The notes under the pieces are model-generated. The model saw only the letters and a program-made list of their open reading frames with translations, was not told the DNA's origin and ran no database searches. A stretch of DNA of 56,509 nt, from the NCBI GenBank assembly GCA_022841745.1, contig JALHQW010000002.1:1-56509 (forward strand), in the 5' to 3' direction. The translations under genes and the position numbers were made by a program. Shown one piece after another: positions 34,501 through 41,620 of the stretch; position 1 is the first letter of the stretch, and each line of letters begins with the position of its first letter. This DNA is from Saprospiraceae bacterium (lineage in GTDB: Bacteria; Bacteroidota; Bacteroidia; Chitinophagales; Saprospiraceae).

Positions 34501-35974
34501 TGGGGAAGACCTCTGCACACCCGTCACCTTCCTGCTCGACCCCGACACCCTGACCTGCGACGACATGGACTTGGATACCTTGCCGGGCGGTGTGGTGGTA
34601 ATCGTTGACCCGACCATCCTCCCTTATACCCTGATAGTGACCGATGCCTTCGGCAATTCCTCTTCCTGCTCCAATTCCATTATCCTTGCCGACCCAATGG
34701 ATGCCTGTTTTGTGGACGACCCGTTGGTGGTGAGTGGCCGCATTTTCAATGAGTACTTGCAGCCCCTTTTGGGCGTAGAAGTCCAACTTATTGACAATGG
34801 CAATATGGAGCATACCTACACCGCCGACCTTGGCTTGTTCAATTTCCTGGGCATGCCCGCTGGGGCGAGCTGTGAGCTACGGCCTGTGAAAAACAATGGC
34901 CTGCTCAATGGCGTCACCACTTTCGACCTTGTTATGCTGAGCAACCATATACTCGGCAACCTCACGCTCGATTCACCTTATAAGCTCATTGCGGCAGACG
35001 TGAACAATTCCGGCAGCATTTCCACTTTCGACATCGTGGCGCTGCGCAAGGCTATCCTGCACATGACCGATTCGTTTCCCAATAACTCGTCGTGGCGCTT
35101 CATTCGGGCGGATTACGACTTCCCGAACCCGAACAACCCCTTTGCTGAGCCTTTGCCCGAAAGCTCCTGGCTCGACGACATGGGGCACGACATGCCTGCC
35201 CAGAACTTCATAGCGGTGAAAATCGGTGACCTGAATGGCAATGTTGTGCTGAACCCAGTTGAGGGCGAGGTAGAGGAGCGCAACATGGACGGTGAACTGA
35301 CCCTCACCGTGCCCAACTGGCGCCTTAAAGCAGGTCAGGAGGTGCGCCTGCCCATCGCTTGCGGCGAGTCCATTGACCTGGCCGCCCTGCAAGGAACTTT
35401 CGACTTCGACGCTGCCAAGGCCAGCTTCATCGGTGTATTGCCCGACGGACTAGAGGGTCTTGGCGCAGAGAGCTTCGGCGAACCCCGCAACGGCCTGCTC
35501 ACGCTTGGCTGGCACGATGCCGCCGGGCAATTGCTGGAAGCGGGCACACCACTATTTTACCTACAATTCATGGTACACCAAGACGTGACCGTAGAAGAGA
35601 TATTAGCAATGAATTCCACTATAACGCCGGCCATTGCGTACAAGAATGGCGGTATTCCCTTGAACGTCCGCTGGCGCATCCACGAGGCATCACAACTGCC
35701 CGTGGATGTCGCCCCGCTTTTCACGCTGGGGCAGAATCGGCCTAACCCGTTCACCGGACAGACCCGTATCGAGTTCATGCTAAAGGAAAAATGTGCGATT
35801 ATGCTTGAAATGTACGACCTCAACGGTTGCCGCACCATCCTGCTCGAAGGCATGCAGGATGCTGGCTGGCACGAAGTAGTTGTCAACAGGAACAAGATGG
35901 GCGGCCCCGGGGTCTATATCTACCAACTGACCACACCCGCTGGGACGGAAAGGCGGAAGATGGTGTTTCAGTGA
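31526..35974 (+). CDS. large T9SS secreted HYR-type protein with dockerin- and cohesin-like parts
   Basis: A 1482-residue exported protein starting at GTG 31526, with a signal peptide (KHFNLTWAVFACLSFANLLQGQ). Residues about 110-1050 hold repeated HYR-like modules with phrases such as CGNVSTCPVKVVVADNVAP, CGNLSVPYTQTIVVNDQTGP and CGNSSNLTQQILIKDNVAP. A dockerin-like pair of calcium loops lies at about 1130-1185 (FDLVMLSNHILG, ADVNNSGSISTFDIVALRKA). A cohesin-like beta domain lies at about 1250-1375 (LTLTVPNWRLKAGQEVRLPI, LQGTFDFDAAKASFIGVLP). The last 80 residues are a T9SS type A sorting domain (LFTLGQNRPNPFTGQTRI, MYDLNGCRTIL, PGVYIYQLTTPAGTERRKMVF). A surface adhesin or matrix protein is likely. 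Confidence 0.88.
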   Translation: MKHFNLTWAVFACLSFANLLQGQCTLACSDLVNVSLPQDGFAVVTEAMVLNGPHPFCPGPKTITVTGPFGDNLHDTVTCDQLNLTLMYSVLDQNSGSSCWGSLFIQDYVPPIITCNDLTVDCTDNLAPSSLGFAIVTDNCDDDPFVSFSGQPVLQPCNSPFTAILMRTWHASDASGNHAVPCVQKINVKRPSFADVVFPPNRDGVQSPAIPCGPNPNTAPSATGVPTIDGKPVVDFCKMVVTYEDLNLGGCANEKTIIRSWSVLNCCTNAVLEHNQIIKVADDIGPVMTCLDSLIFSANGSGCKGTFFLPAMSATDNCSSAITWRTLSPWGVLQGNGGMIYAAPTGTYTVTYEAKDACGNVSTCPVKVVVADNVAPVAICREFTVTALSSAGFSNVAASLLDNGSYDACCTNVTLLAKRMDAPVNAPFTSAVQFTCADAGKDIPVILQVTDCKGNKNTCMVQVEVQDKTAPSLVCPSTKTIPCSTLLPPPTTLTGAPTITEACGLDTTYFTDVNNLNMCRVGTITRSFTAIDNFGWSGTCTQTINLVDNTPLKFFFPPDTVVSCDQPLNDLLAGSPSVVADCEMVALNISDDIVPVNCGLKIYRTYSYLEWCSGRDTSYTQFIRVIDNAGPVWDDPVGFHDKVYQCGSDVVKPPPPMATDYCGTDSSYIVSDVFTPGSCPNRFTRVLTFRAVDNCGNLSVPYTQTIVVNDQTGPTALPMPTIGPFNCYSEIPAPNVNDVLGETDNCVGPVTVTWVSDGPNPGCSGTVNRIYRLQDACGNSSNLTQQILIKDNVAPTANPLPTLALPCANLIPAPNVNVVTGEADNCGGSVSVTFVGDTPPPGCVGTVTRTYQLTDVCGNSANITQLFLINDNVPPNASWVDTIETVITTLTCEKFVTVVATASDNCPGNPVTITNSFNPNGANASGLYPVGQTIVTFTFTDGCGNSVQQQTVVIVTDAIAPSNFCMPFDVSLDSNGFAALDIQELLMDSVFGGEDLCTPVTFLLDPDTLTCDDMDLDTLPGGVVVIVDPTILPYTLIVTDAFGNSSSCSNSIILADPMDACFVDDPLVVSGRIFNEYLQPLLGVEVQLIDNGNMEHTYTADLGLFNFLGMPAGASCELRPVKNNGLLNGVTTFDLVMLSNHILGNLTLDSPYKLIAADVNNSGSISTFDIVALRKAILHMTDSFPNNSSWRFIRADYDFPNPNNPFAEPLPESSWLDDMGHDMPAQNFIAVKIGDLNGNVVLNPVEGEVEERNMDGELTLTVPNWRLKAGQEVRLPIACGESIDLAALQGTFDFDAAKASFIGVLPDGLEGLGAESFGEPRNGLLTLGWHDAAGQLLEAGTPLFYLQFMVHQDVTVEEILAMNSTITPAIAYKNGGIPLNVRWRIHEASQLPVDVAPLFTLGQNRPNPFTGQTRIEFMLKEKCAIMLEMYDLNGCRTILLEGMQDAGWHEVVVNRNKMGGPGVYIYQLTTPAGTERRKMVFQ

Positions 35975-36050
35975 TTGTTTCATTGTTGAATTGTTTAATT
36001 GCTACCCAAAACAACAATGATGAAGCCATGAATTAATATCCAAAAATTAG

Positions 36051-36086
36051 GAAGCCCCTTGCGAGTGCAAGGGGCTTCACTTTTTT
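36051..36086 (+). terminator. rho-independent terminator after the large T9SS gene
   Basis: GAAGCCCCTTGC (36051-36062) pairs with GCAAGGGGCTTC (36067-36078), followed by AC and six T. Confidence 0.9.
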
Positions 36087-36119
36087 ATCCAATGGCCATA
36101 TCAATGGCCAACGGCTATT

Positions 36120-36239
36120 TTAGCAGAAAGGAGGGCAGCAGCCTGGCTCGCAAATGCCGCCACAGCAGCCGCTCACCATTGCATAAACCGCACCTGCAAC
36201 GGCCGTGATGGCCAGTCCGATCAAGATTGCACGTTTCAT
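36120..36239 (-). CDS. 39-residue Cys-rich membrane peptide
   Basis: ATG 36239 to TAA 36120. Residues 3-22 form one transmembrane or signal segment (RAILIGLAITAVAGAVYAMV). The 16-residue tail SGCCGGICEPGCCPPFC contains six Cys in CC-CxxxxCC-C spacing, as in metal-binding or disulphide knots. It lies 70 bases downstream of another Cys-rich gene on the same strand, so the two may form an operon. No family is recognised. Confidence 0.6.
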   Translation of the reverse strand: MKRAILIGLAITAVAGAVYAMVSGCCGGICEPGCCPPFC

Positions 36240-36309
36240 GATTGTTGGTTTTAGAAATGAAAAAAATTGAATTCGGCCCGCATCGGCTCCCGCCGGTTTG
36301 GGAAGTGGT

Positions 36310-36675
36310 TTAGCCCATTTCTGGCGGCTGGAAATGTTCTTGAAGGTTAGTAGAGTGGAGGGCCTTGGTTTCTTCGCTGGGGCGGGTATTTTTGTTTGCA
36401 TCCGCAAATTCGGGTAAATGTGCTGGCTGCTGGCAGTAGCAAAAGCAAGGAAAACAGCACTGGAAAGGGGCACAACAGCCCTGGGCAGCATCGCTGTCAC
36501 GTTCATTGCCCGAAGGGGAACTGGGAAAGGTAGGAGCGGCTGCACATACCATTGTAGAAGGAATGCAGGCTCCACCACCACAACTGCCAAACAGCACTTG
36601 ACCCAGCGGCTGCCACACGGGCTGCGTGCTGAGCACTGCGAATTGGATGGCTAATAGGTAGGCGATGCGTTGCAA
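36310..36675 (-). CDS. Cys-rich secreted protein, hypothetical
   Basis: A 121-residue protein from a TTG start (36675). The N-terminus is hydrophobic (IAYLLAIQFAVLST) and may be a signal or anchor. Three Cys groups follow: GSCGGGACIP, MVCAAAP, and the dense GCCAPFQCCFPCFCYCQQP. The last 40 residues are hydrophilic. The dense Cys group echoes the 39-residue peptide just downstream; both could bind metal or be heavily disulphide-bonded. The TTG start and absence of a recognised family keep confidence moderate. Confidence 0.5.
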   Translation of the reverse strand: MQRIAYLLAIQFAVLSTQPVWQPLGQVLFGSCGGGACIPSTMVCAAAPTFPSSPSGNERDSDAAQGCCAPFQCCFPCFCYCQQPAHLPEFADANKNTRPSEETKALHSTNLQEHFQPPEMG

Positions 36676-36697
36676 ATTATAGTGGTTTATATCCGGT

Positions 36698-36784
36698 GGT
36701 TATGACCTTTAGGCCTCATTTCCACCGATGTTTATGCTGACACCGCCCTAAAGGGCTGTGACGGGACGGCCTAAAGGCCGTAAC
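36698..36784. repeat. inverted repeat around GACCTTTAGGCC / GGCCTAAAGG
   Basis: GGTTATGACCTTTAGGCC (36698-36715) pairs imperfectly with GGCCTAAAGGCCGTAAC (36768-36784), and a further short palindrome GCCCTAAAGGGC lies between. It resembles the other extragenic palindromes of this window but is a separate family. Confidence 0.7.
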
Positions 36785-36848
36785 TACCGAGGTGCAAGTC
36801 TGCGGGAAAATCGGACAAAAAGCAAGGGGTTAACAGTATTTAACGCTG

Positions 36849-37937
36849 TCAAATCTTGAAATAAATCTTGTGCTTGTCCAAAAAGCGACACAACCCCCAG
36901 TAGATGCCCCAGACCAGCAGCGAATTACTAACGGCCAGCACCGCCGTGCCGAGGCCGAGCGCACCGAGGAAGCCGTCGTTGAAGATGCGCACCGTGGGCA
37001 CGAGCCATTGCACCCCCACCGTTTCGAAGAAAAGATAAATAAATATGGAGTTCATGCCTACCACGACGAAGGGCCACGTCCATGCCTGCCGCTTTTTCAA
37101 GTCAATGAGCCAATGGAACAGCGCCAGTGCTAACAGCGCCCAGCCGCCCGATGCGAAAGTGAAAGCCGTGGTAGCGATGCGCTTCACGATGGGCGTGATG
37201 TCCGTCCAGTGCAGCGCAAAACCGATTGTCAAGCCGATGAGACCAGCCAAGGCAAAGGTTTTCACCCGGTCGCCAGCACCTTTTTCATTCAACAACAATT
37301 GGCCGCAAATGGCTCCCCAAATAGTATGTGCCGCCGTGGGTACGCAGTTGAAGGTGACCCAACCGCCGCCGTTGTTGAGCTTGCCCATGAGCAGCATATC
37401 CACTGCCGAGCCGAAGTTTTTGTCCATGATAAAGGGCGCAGCGGGGTCGTACAGTCGGTAGCAGGCCTCGGTGATGGCCAAGAGCAGGAGCGAAGTGCCG
37501 AGCTGTACCTTCCAGTGCGTGCGCAGGAGCAGGAAGGTGACGGGGATGGTGAAGGAGAGTTGCGTCAGTACGTTCCAAAGCTCAAGGACGAGCTTGCCGC
37601 TATAAATGCAGTGCAGGCCCGTACCGAAAAGGAACAGCAGCAGGCTTCGCCAAAGGATGTGCCGAAGGCATTGCGACCAGCTGTCGCCACGGGCCATGCG
37701 GCTGTGCAGCGAAAAGGGCATGGCCACGCCCACGATGAACATAAAACAAGGCTGTATCAAGTCCCAGAATCGCAGCCCCGCCCAAGGATGGTGGTGGAAC
37801 TGCTCGACCAGACCGTGCAGCCAAGTGCCTTCGGGGAAGGCTTGTCCCAACGATTCGTACATCAATGCGGCCTCGCCCGCCAACAAGAACATGGTGACGC
37901 CCCGGAAGGCATCGAGTGACAAGTAACGGTTCTTCAT
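36849..37937 (-). CDS. DUF5009/heparan-glucosaminide acetyltransferase-like membrane protein
   Basis: A 362-residue polytopic membrane protein from ATG 37937 (MKNRYLSLDAFRGVTMFLL), with about ten helices. The start YLSLDAFRG and the next helices (WDLIQPCFMFIVGVAMPFSL) are the signature of the DUF5009/YeiB-like and heparan-alpha-glucosaminide N-acetyltransferase group. In these the buried His of the FHHHPWAGLRFWDLIQP segment may take part in acyl transfer. NFGSAVDMLLMGKLNNGGGWVTFNCVPTAAHTIWG is typical of the Bacteroidota branch. Its substrate is unknown; a sugar or cell-wall acyl transfer at the inner membrane is inferred. A start 18 codons upstream is possible. Confidence 0.85.
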   Translation of the reverse strand: MKNRYLSLDAFRGVTMFLLAGEAALMYESLGQAFPEGTWLHGLVEQFHHHPWAGLRFWDLIQPCFMFIVGVAMPFSLHSRMARGDSWSQCLRHILWRSLLLFLFGTGLHCIYSGKLVLELWNVLTQLSFTIPVTFLLLRTHWKVQLGTSLLLLAITEACYRLYDPAAPFIMDKNFGSAVDMLLMGKLNNGGGWVTFNCVPTAAHTIWGAICGQLLLNEKGAGDRVKTFALAGLIGLTIGFALHWTDITPIVKRIATTAFTFASGGWALLALALFHWLIDLKKRQAWTWPFVVVGMNSIFIYLFFETVGVQWLVPTVRIFNDGFLGALGLGTAVLAVSNSLLVWGIYWGLCRFLDKHKIYFKI

Positions 37938-37961
37938 TTTGCTTTGCGTTTTGCGAAGCAT

Positions 37962-38000
37962 CAAAAAAACAAATTCCCGGCCTTGTAACAAAGCCGGGAA
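37962..38000 (-). terminator. minus-strand terminator after the cytochrome-like lipoprotein gene
   Basis: TTCCCGGC (38000-37993 on the minus strand) pairs with GCCGGGAA (37981-37974), followed by TTTGTTTTTTT. It lies between the lipoprotein gene and the downstream DUF5009-like gene. Confidence 0.8.
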
Positions 38001-38045
38001 CCTGTTTTAACAAATTATCGGAGGCGAATTCTAAGATTGGCTATG

Positions 38046-38066
38046 CACCTCAATCCGCAATCCGCA
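38046..38066. repeat. heptamer repeat AATCCGC
   Basis: AATCCGCAATCCGCAATCG lies just beyond the stop of the lipoprotein gene. The same unit occurs at about 24240 and 27872. Confidence 0.8.
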
Positions 38067-38072
38067 ATCGAA

Positions 38073-38468
38073 TCATTCCGGGAAATCGTTCTTTACCCAG
38101 CAGTCAAGTTTATTGATGTCAAGGTCATCGAGCTTACCGCCGCCGGATGGCATCGGTTCGCAACCGCTTCCATGATGGATGCTGCATAGGCCATTCTTCT
38201 TGTCAAAGGCATTTTTCGAATTGGCATAGTCAGAGAGGTCAATGCCTTCGGAAGCAGTGATGGCATCGTGGCAACCGCCAATAGCACAACTAGCATCAAG
38301 TATTGGCTTAACCACAAGCTCATAGGAGGTTGCCGCCGCAGGAAGGCTGGAGCAATCGGCTTGGCTGGCGAAGTCGGTGCCGTCACCGCCGTCATCTTCG
38401 CCACAAGCGATGGCTGTGAAAGCGAGTGCGAGCGAGAATGTGGCGAGAACAAAATAGGTCTTGCGCAT
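38073..38468 (-). CDS. lipoprotein with atypical cytochrome c-like motif
   Basis: A 131-residue lipoprotein from ATG 38468, with lipobox AIAC and acceptor Cys22, then an acidic linker (GEDDGGDGTDFASQ). SYELVVKPILDASCAIGGCHDAITASEGIDLSDY resembles the PIL...C..CH segment of small planctomycete-type cytochrome c domains, but the spacing is C-x4-CH rather than the usual C-x2-CH; haem attachment is therefore uncertain. A second Cys/His-rich part (LCSIHHGSGCEPMPSGGGKLD, then INKLDCWVKN) fits this domain family: MP and GG.L and a final WV. It may be an electron-transfer or redox-sensing lipoprotein of the periplasm or surface. Confidence 0.75.
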   Translation of the reverse strand: MRKTYFVLATFSLALAFTAIACGEDDGGDGTDFASQADCSSLPAAATSYELVVKPILDASCAIGGCHDAITASEGIDLSDYANSKNAFDKKNGLCSIHHGSGCEPMPSGGGKLDDLDINKLDCWVKNDFPE

Positions 38469-38887
38469 TGGAATTGTGATTTTTAAGTTTTTATATGGTG
38501 AAAATTGGCCCACTTGGTTGAACCAACCAAATCGGGGCGCAAATTTAGGAAGGTGGCACGAGGCTTTTTTGTTGAGGGTGCAATATTATTTCTGGATGGG
38601 AAAAGAAATTGACCAGAAAAGTCAAAGCTTGCTAATATCATTGCCAGTTCATGGAGCTATTTGCCACCACCAACCGCTTCTTCCCTTCACGAAAACCCTA
38701 GCTTTTTGGCTTGAGCGGAAACGTATTTCGTTCAAAAGAAGAAACAATGAATTTGTAAGACTTCTAAAAAATTTTCCCCCTCCCTTCCAACCATCCCCCC
38801 TATCCTGCATCCCTAATACAGAAAGTTTAAAGAACTTCGCCAACCCCAAGTATCCAATATCAAGTATCCAGCATCCAGCACCCACGA
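38469..38887. other. gene-free stretch between lipoprotein and sigma factor genes
   Basis: No supportable reading frame. A minus-strand TAAATTTG -7 box lies at 38547-38540, suiting the lipoprotein gene. Toward the sigma factor gene there is a short repeat of AAGTATCCA-like units at about 38846-38885. Confidence 0.5.
38540..38547 (-). promoter_or_regulatory. TAnnTTTG -7 box for the cytochrome-like lipoprotein
   Basis: TAAATTTG on the minus strand, 72 bases upstream of ATG 38468. No -33 TTTG is clear. Confidence 0.35.
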
Positions 38888-39424
38888 TTGACGGCAACCG
38901 AAAACATAACGGAACAAGACCTCGTCCAGCAAAGCCTTGCCGGACAGGAGGAGGCGCAGCGGGCACTCTATGGCCGCTATGTGGGCGCCATGTTCCATAC
39001 CGTGCTGCGGTTGGTGAGCAACCGGCAGGATGCTGAAGACCTTACGCAGGAGGTCTTTGTGAAAGTGTTCCAACGCTTGGACAGCTTTCGGGGCGAGAGT
39101 GCGCTCGGCGCATGGATAAAACGCATCGCCGTGAACGCTGCCTTGAATCACCTGCGCACTGCCGACCGCCTGCGCATGGTGGCCTACGAGGGCCAGCAGC
39201 CAGCAACGGACGAGGCCGTGGACGAAGAGGACTGGGCGCATGACATCCGACGCATCCATGAGACCATCAAAACGTTGCCCGATGGCTGCCGCACGGTATT
39301 CTGCCTGCACCTGCTTGAAGGCTATCGGCACCAAGACGTGGCGCAGATGCTCGGCATCACCGAGAGCACCTCCAAGACGCAGTACATGCGGGCGAAGCGG
39401 TTGTTGAGGGAGGGGATGGGTTAG
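38888..39424 (+). CDS. ECF-type RNA polymerase sigma factor
   Basis: A 178-residue extracytoplasmic-function sigma factor. Region 2 covers residues about 10-85 (LYGRYVGAMFHTVLRLVSNRQDAEDLTQEVFVKVFQRLDSF, with the DAEDLTQE -10 recognition helix). Region 4 covers about 120-170 (LPDGCRTVFCLHLLEGYRHQDVAQMLGITESTSKTQYMRAKRLLRE), with a helix-turn-helix for the -35 site. The start must be TTG 38888, since no in-frame ATG exists before residue 35. The next gene is a membrane anti-sigma-like protein and the third a surface-sensor-like protein, giving the usual sigma/anti-sigma order. Confidence 0.93.
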   Translation: MTATENITEQDLVQQSLAGQEEAQRALYGRYVGAMFHTVLRLVSNRQDAEDLTQEVFVKVFQRLDSFRGESALGAWIKRIAVNAALNHLRTADRLRMVAYEGQQPATDEAVDEEDWAHDIRRIHETIKTLPDGCRTVFCLHLLEGYRHQDVAQMLGITESTSKTQYMRAKRLLREGMG

Positions 39425-39572
39425 GAGTTACGAGGTGCCAGTTGCTAGTTACGAGTAGCCACAGCAATTGGCGAAGTTGTTAGGGATGCTTTATAAACTC
39501 ATAACGCTAACCTAACAGCCAAGCTGCCGCTGCTCAAAACTCACTACTCGAAACTCGAAACTAAAAAAGACA

Positions 39573-40286
39573 ATGAGCGACTTAGAAAAATACATCCTCG
39601 AACAGCGAGACGAACTCGACCGGATGGAAGCCGTGCCGGAGGAGGCGATGTGGCAACGGATACGTGCCAATCATGCGCCGCCACAGGCCCCAAAGAAAGC
39701 TGGGTTCAACTGGAAATGGCTGTCCATTGCAGCAATTGTGCTGGTGCTGGCAGGGTGGGGGCTTTGGCTTTTCAATAAAGGAGAACCTACCGTTACCGTG
39801 CCATTGCAAACGCCGACTCCAAAGGTGCAAGTGCCCATTGCGGAGCAACCAAAACAACGGGATGAGGAGCAGGCGCCTGTTGCGGAGCAACAAAATGAAA
39901 CACCTCCACCCGCCGTGGCGGAAGCGTTGCCGAAGGCAAAAAAACGAAGCACGGGCAAGGCTAATGGCCAACAGCCAACAGCCAAAAACCCACCCCCTGT
40001 GGTATCGGAGGACGAGCAGCGGCTGCAACAATTGGTGGCACAGAAGCAACGGGAAATCGGACTCGACACCCTCGACCGGGCGGCCTATGCCGACCTGCTG
40101 AGGGAACTGGACGAACTGGAAATCACGGTACAGGAGGCCCGGCGTGACCTCGGCAGCGGGCCGCAGCAGGAGCGGTTGATGGAGACGCTCATCCGTTATT
40201 ATGAACTGAAAATCAGGATTTTAGAGCAAATCAATTACGAAATCAATAAAAAAGAATACCATGAAGCTTTGGAAAAAAGGATTTGA
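39573..40286 (+). CDS. putative anti-sigma factor, single membrane helix
   Basis: A 237-residue protein. Residues 1-45 are a charged cytoplasmic start (MSDLEKYILEQRDELDRMEAVPEEAMWQRI) of the sort that binds ECF sigma factors. One transmembrane helix follows at about 48-67 (WKWLSIAAIVLVLAGWGLWLF). A Pro/Gln/Lys-rich linker leads to a periplasmic coiled coil (about 150-237; VAQKQREIGLDTLDRAAYADLLRELDELEITVQEARR). No zinc-finger ASD motif is seen, so the anti-sigma role is inferred from position after the sigma gene and from topology. Its last 26 bases overlap the next gene in another frame, which suggests coupling. Confidence 0.75.
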   Translation: MSDLEKYILEQRDELDRMEAVPEEAMWQRIRANHAPPQAPKKAGFNWKWLSIAAIVLVLAGWGLWLFNKGEPTVTVPLQTPTPKVQVPIAEQPKQRDEEQAPVAEQQNETPPPAVAEALPKAKKRSTGKANGQQPTAKNPPPVVSEDEQRLQQLVAQKQREIGLDTLDRAAYADLLRELDELEITVQEARRDLGSGPQQERLMETLIRYYELKIRILEQINYEINKKEYHEALEKRI

Positions 40287-41616
40287 AATCGTGCTGATCG
40301 CAGTACTTGGATTGGCAATCCTTCAATCATTTGCGCCGCCGACCTTTGGCAGTTTGGCCAAGGATAAAACCGAGCGCACGAGGGTCATCAAAAAGGACTT
40401 CGATGCCAAGTCGCAGATAGTCGCCACCCACGAGCACGGGCCGATGATCATTAAAAAATCTGCTGATGGGCGCACCCATTTGGAGGCTGAGATATTGGTC
40501 ATTGGCACGGACGAGGCCAGCATCGAGGAACTGCTGAACCGGCTGGAAGTGGACGTAAAGGAGGCCGGCGACCAATTGGAAATCAGGACGAACATGGGCA
40601 TCCAGAACTGGTCGAAGGTGAACGACAGGGCCACCGTCAAGTTTTGTGACGGCGACAAAATCAAGGGCATCAACGACTTCAAGGTGACCATGACCTTGTT
40701 CGTGGCCAACCCCAAACAGTTGAAGCTGTCGAACAAATACGACAAAATAGAATTGCCGGAGGGCTACAATGGCGACCTGTCGGTAAACCTCTACAGTGGC
40801 GACCTCATCGGCGGCGACCTTAGCGGCCAGTTCGACCTTGACCTGAAATACGGCAAGGCCAAGCTCGGCGCAGTCGGCAAAGCTAACTTGGTCGTTTACG
40901 ACTCGGAAGTGAATACTGGGCCTATCGAGTCGGCAAAAGTATCGAGCAAATACTCGGAGTACCGCATCGGCCCGGTGAGCGGCGACCTATCGCTGGAAAC
41001 CTACGACGAGGAGTGGCGAGTAGGAAATGTGGGCGGCAAGTTGAGCCTCAACGACAAGTACTCGGAGTTCAAGTTCGGTAATATCGGCAGCGCTGACGTA
41101 CAGGTTTTCGATGGGCAACTGGAAGCCCAAAACGTGGGCGAACTCAATATTGGCGACACCAAATACACGGAGTACAAGCTCGCCGCTGTGGACAAGCTAA
41201 AACTCGGCAACGTCTTCGACGACAGCTACGACATTGGTTCGCTGGGGGCTGCGGAAATACGGGATTCGAAATACACCGAATACAAAATTGACAATCTGGA
41301 CAAGGCGTTCAGCATCGGGCAATCCTTTGACGATGCCATCAAGATGGGCAAAGTGGCCGCAGGGTTCAACCTCATCCAGTTTGACGGGAAATACACGGAA
41401 TTGGACATGGAATTCGCCCAAGACGCCGTGTTCGAGTTCTCCGTGAACCAGCAGTACGGCAGCGTTGACTTCCCTGAAACAAGGGCAAAAACCCAGAAGC
41501 ACGTGGAGAAGAACAGCCGCTTGGAAATGGTGGCCAATGTGGGCGGCGAGCAGACTGGCGGACAGGTAAACACGGTGAAAGTGACGGGGTTCGATAATAC
41601 GGTGAAGTGGCAGTAG
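40261..41616 (+). CDS. DUF4097-like secreted beta-repeat protein
   Basis: A 451-residue protein with an N-terminal signal or anchor (MKLWKKGFEIVLIAVLGLAILQSFAPPTFG). The rest is a repetitive beta-solenoid: repeats of about 18-25 residues with SKYSEYRIGPVSGDLSLETYDEE, NDKYSEFKFGNIGSADVQVFDG, GDTKYTEYKLAAVDKLKLGNVFDD and DSKYTEYKIDNLDK, each with a K-Y-[ST]-E-[YF]-[KR] motif. This fits the DUF4097/putative auto-transporter-adhesin head group. As the third gene of the sigma/anti-sigma cluster it may be the sensor or target of that regulon. It is probably periplasmic or exposed on the surface. Confidence 0.78.
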   Translation: MKLWKKGFEIVLIAVLGLAILQSFAPPTFGSLAKDKTERTRVIKKDFDAKSQIVATHEHGPMIIKKSADGRTHLEAEILVIGTDEASIEELLNRLEVDVKEAGDQLEIRTNMGIQNWSKVNDRATVKFCDGDKIKGINDFKVTMTLFVANPKQLKLSNKYDKIELPEGYNGDLSVNLYSGDLIGGDLSGQFDLDLKYGKAKLGAVGKANLVVYDSEVNTGPIESAKVSSKYSEYRIGPVSGDLSLETYDEEWRVGNVGGKLSLNDKYSEFKFGNIGSADVQVFDGQLEAQNVGELNIGDTKYTEYKLAAVDKLKLGNVFDDSYDIGSLGAAEIRDSKYTEYKIDNLDKAFSIGQSFDDAIKMGKVAAGFNLIQFDGKYTELDMEFAQDAVFEFSVNQQYGSVDFPETRAKTQKHVEKNSRLEMVANVGGEQTGGQVNTVKVTGFDNTVKWQ

Positions 41617-41620
41617 CAAC

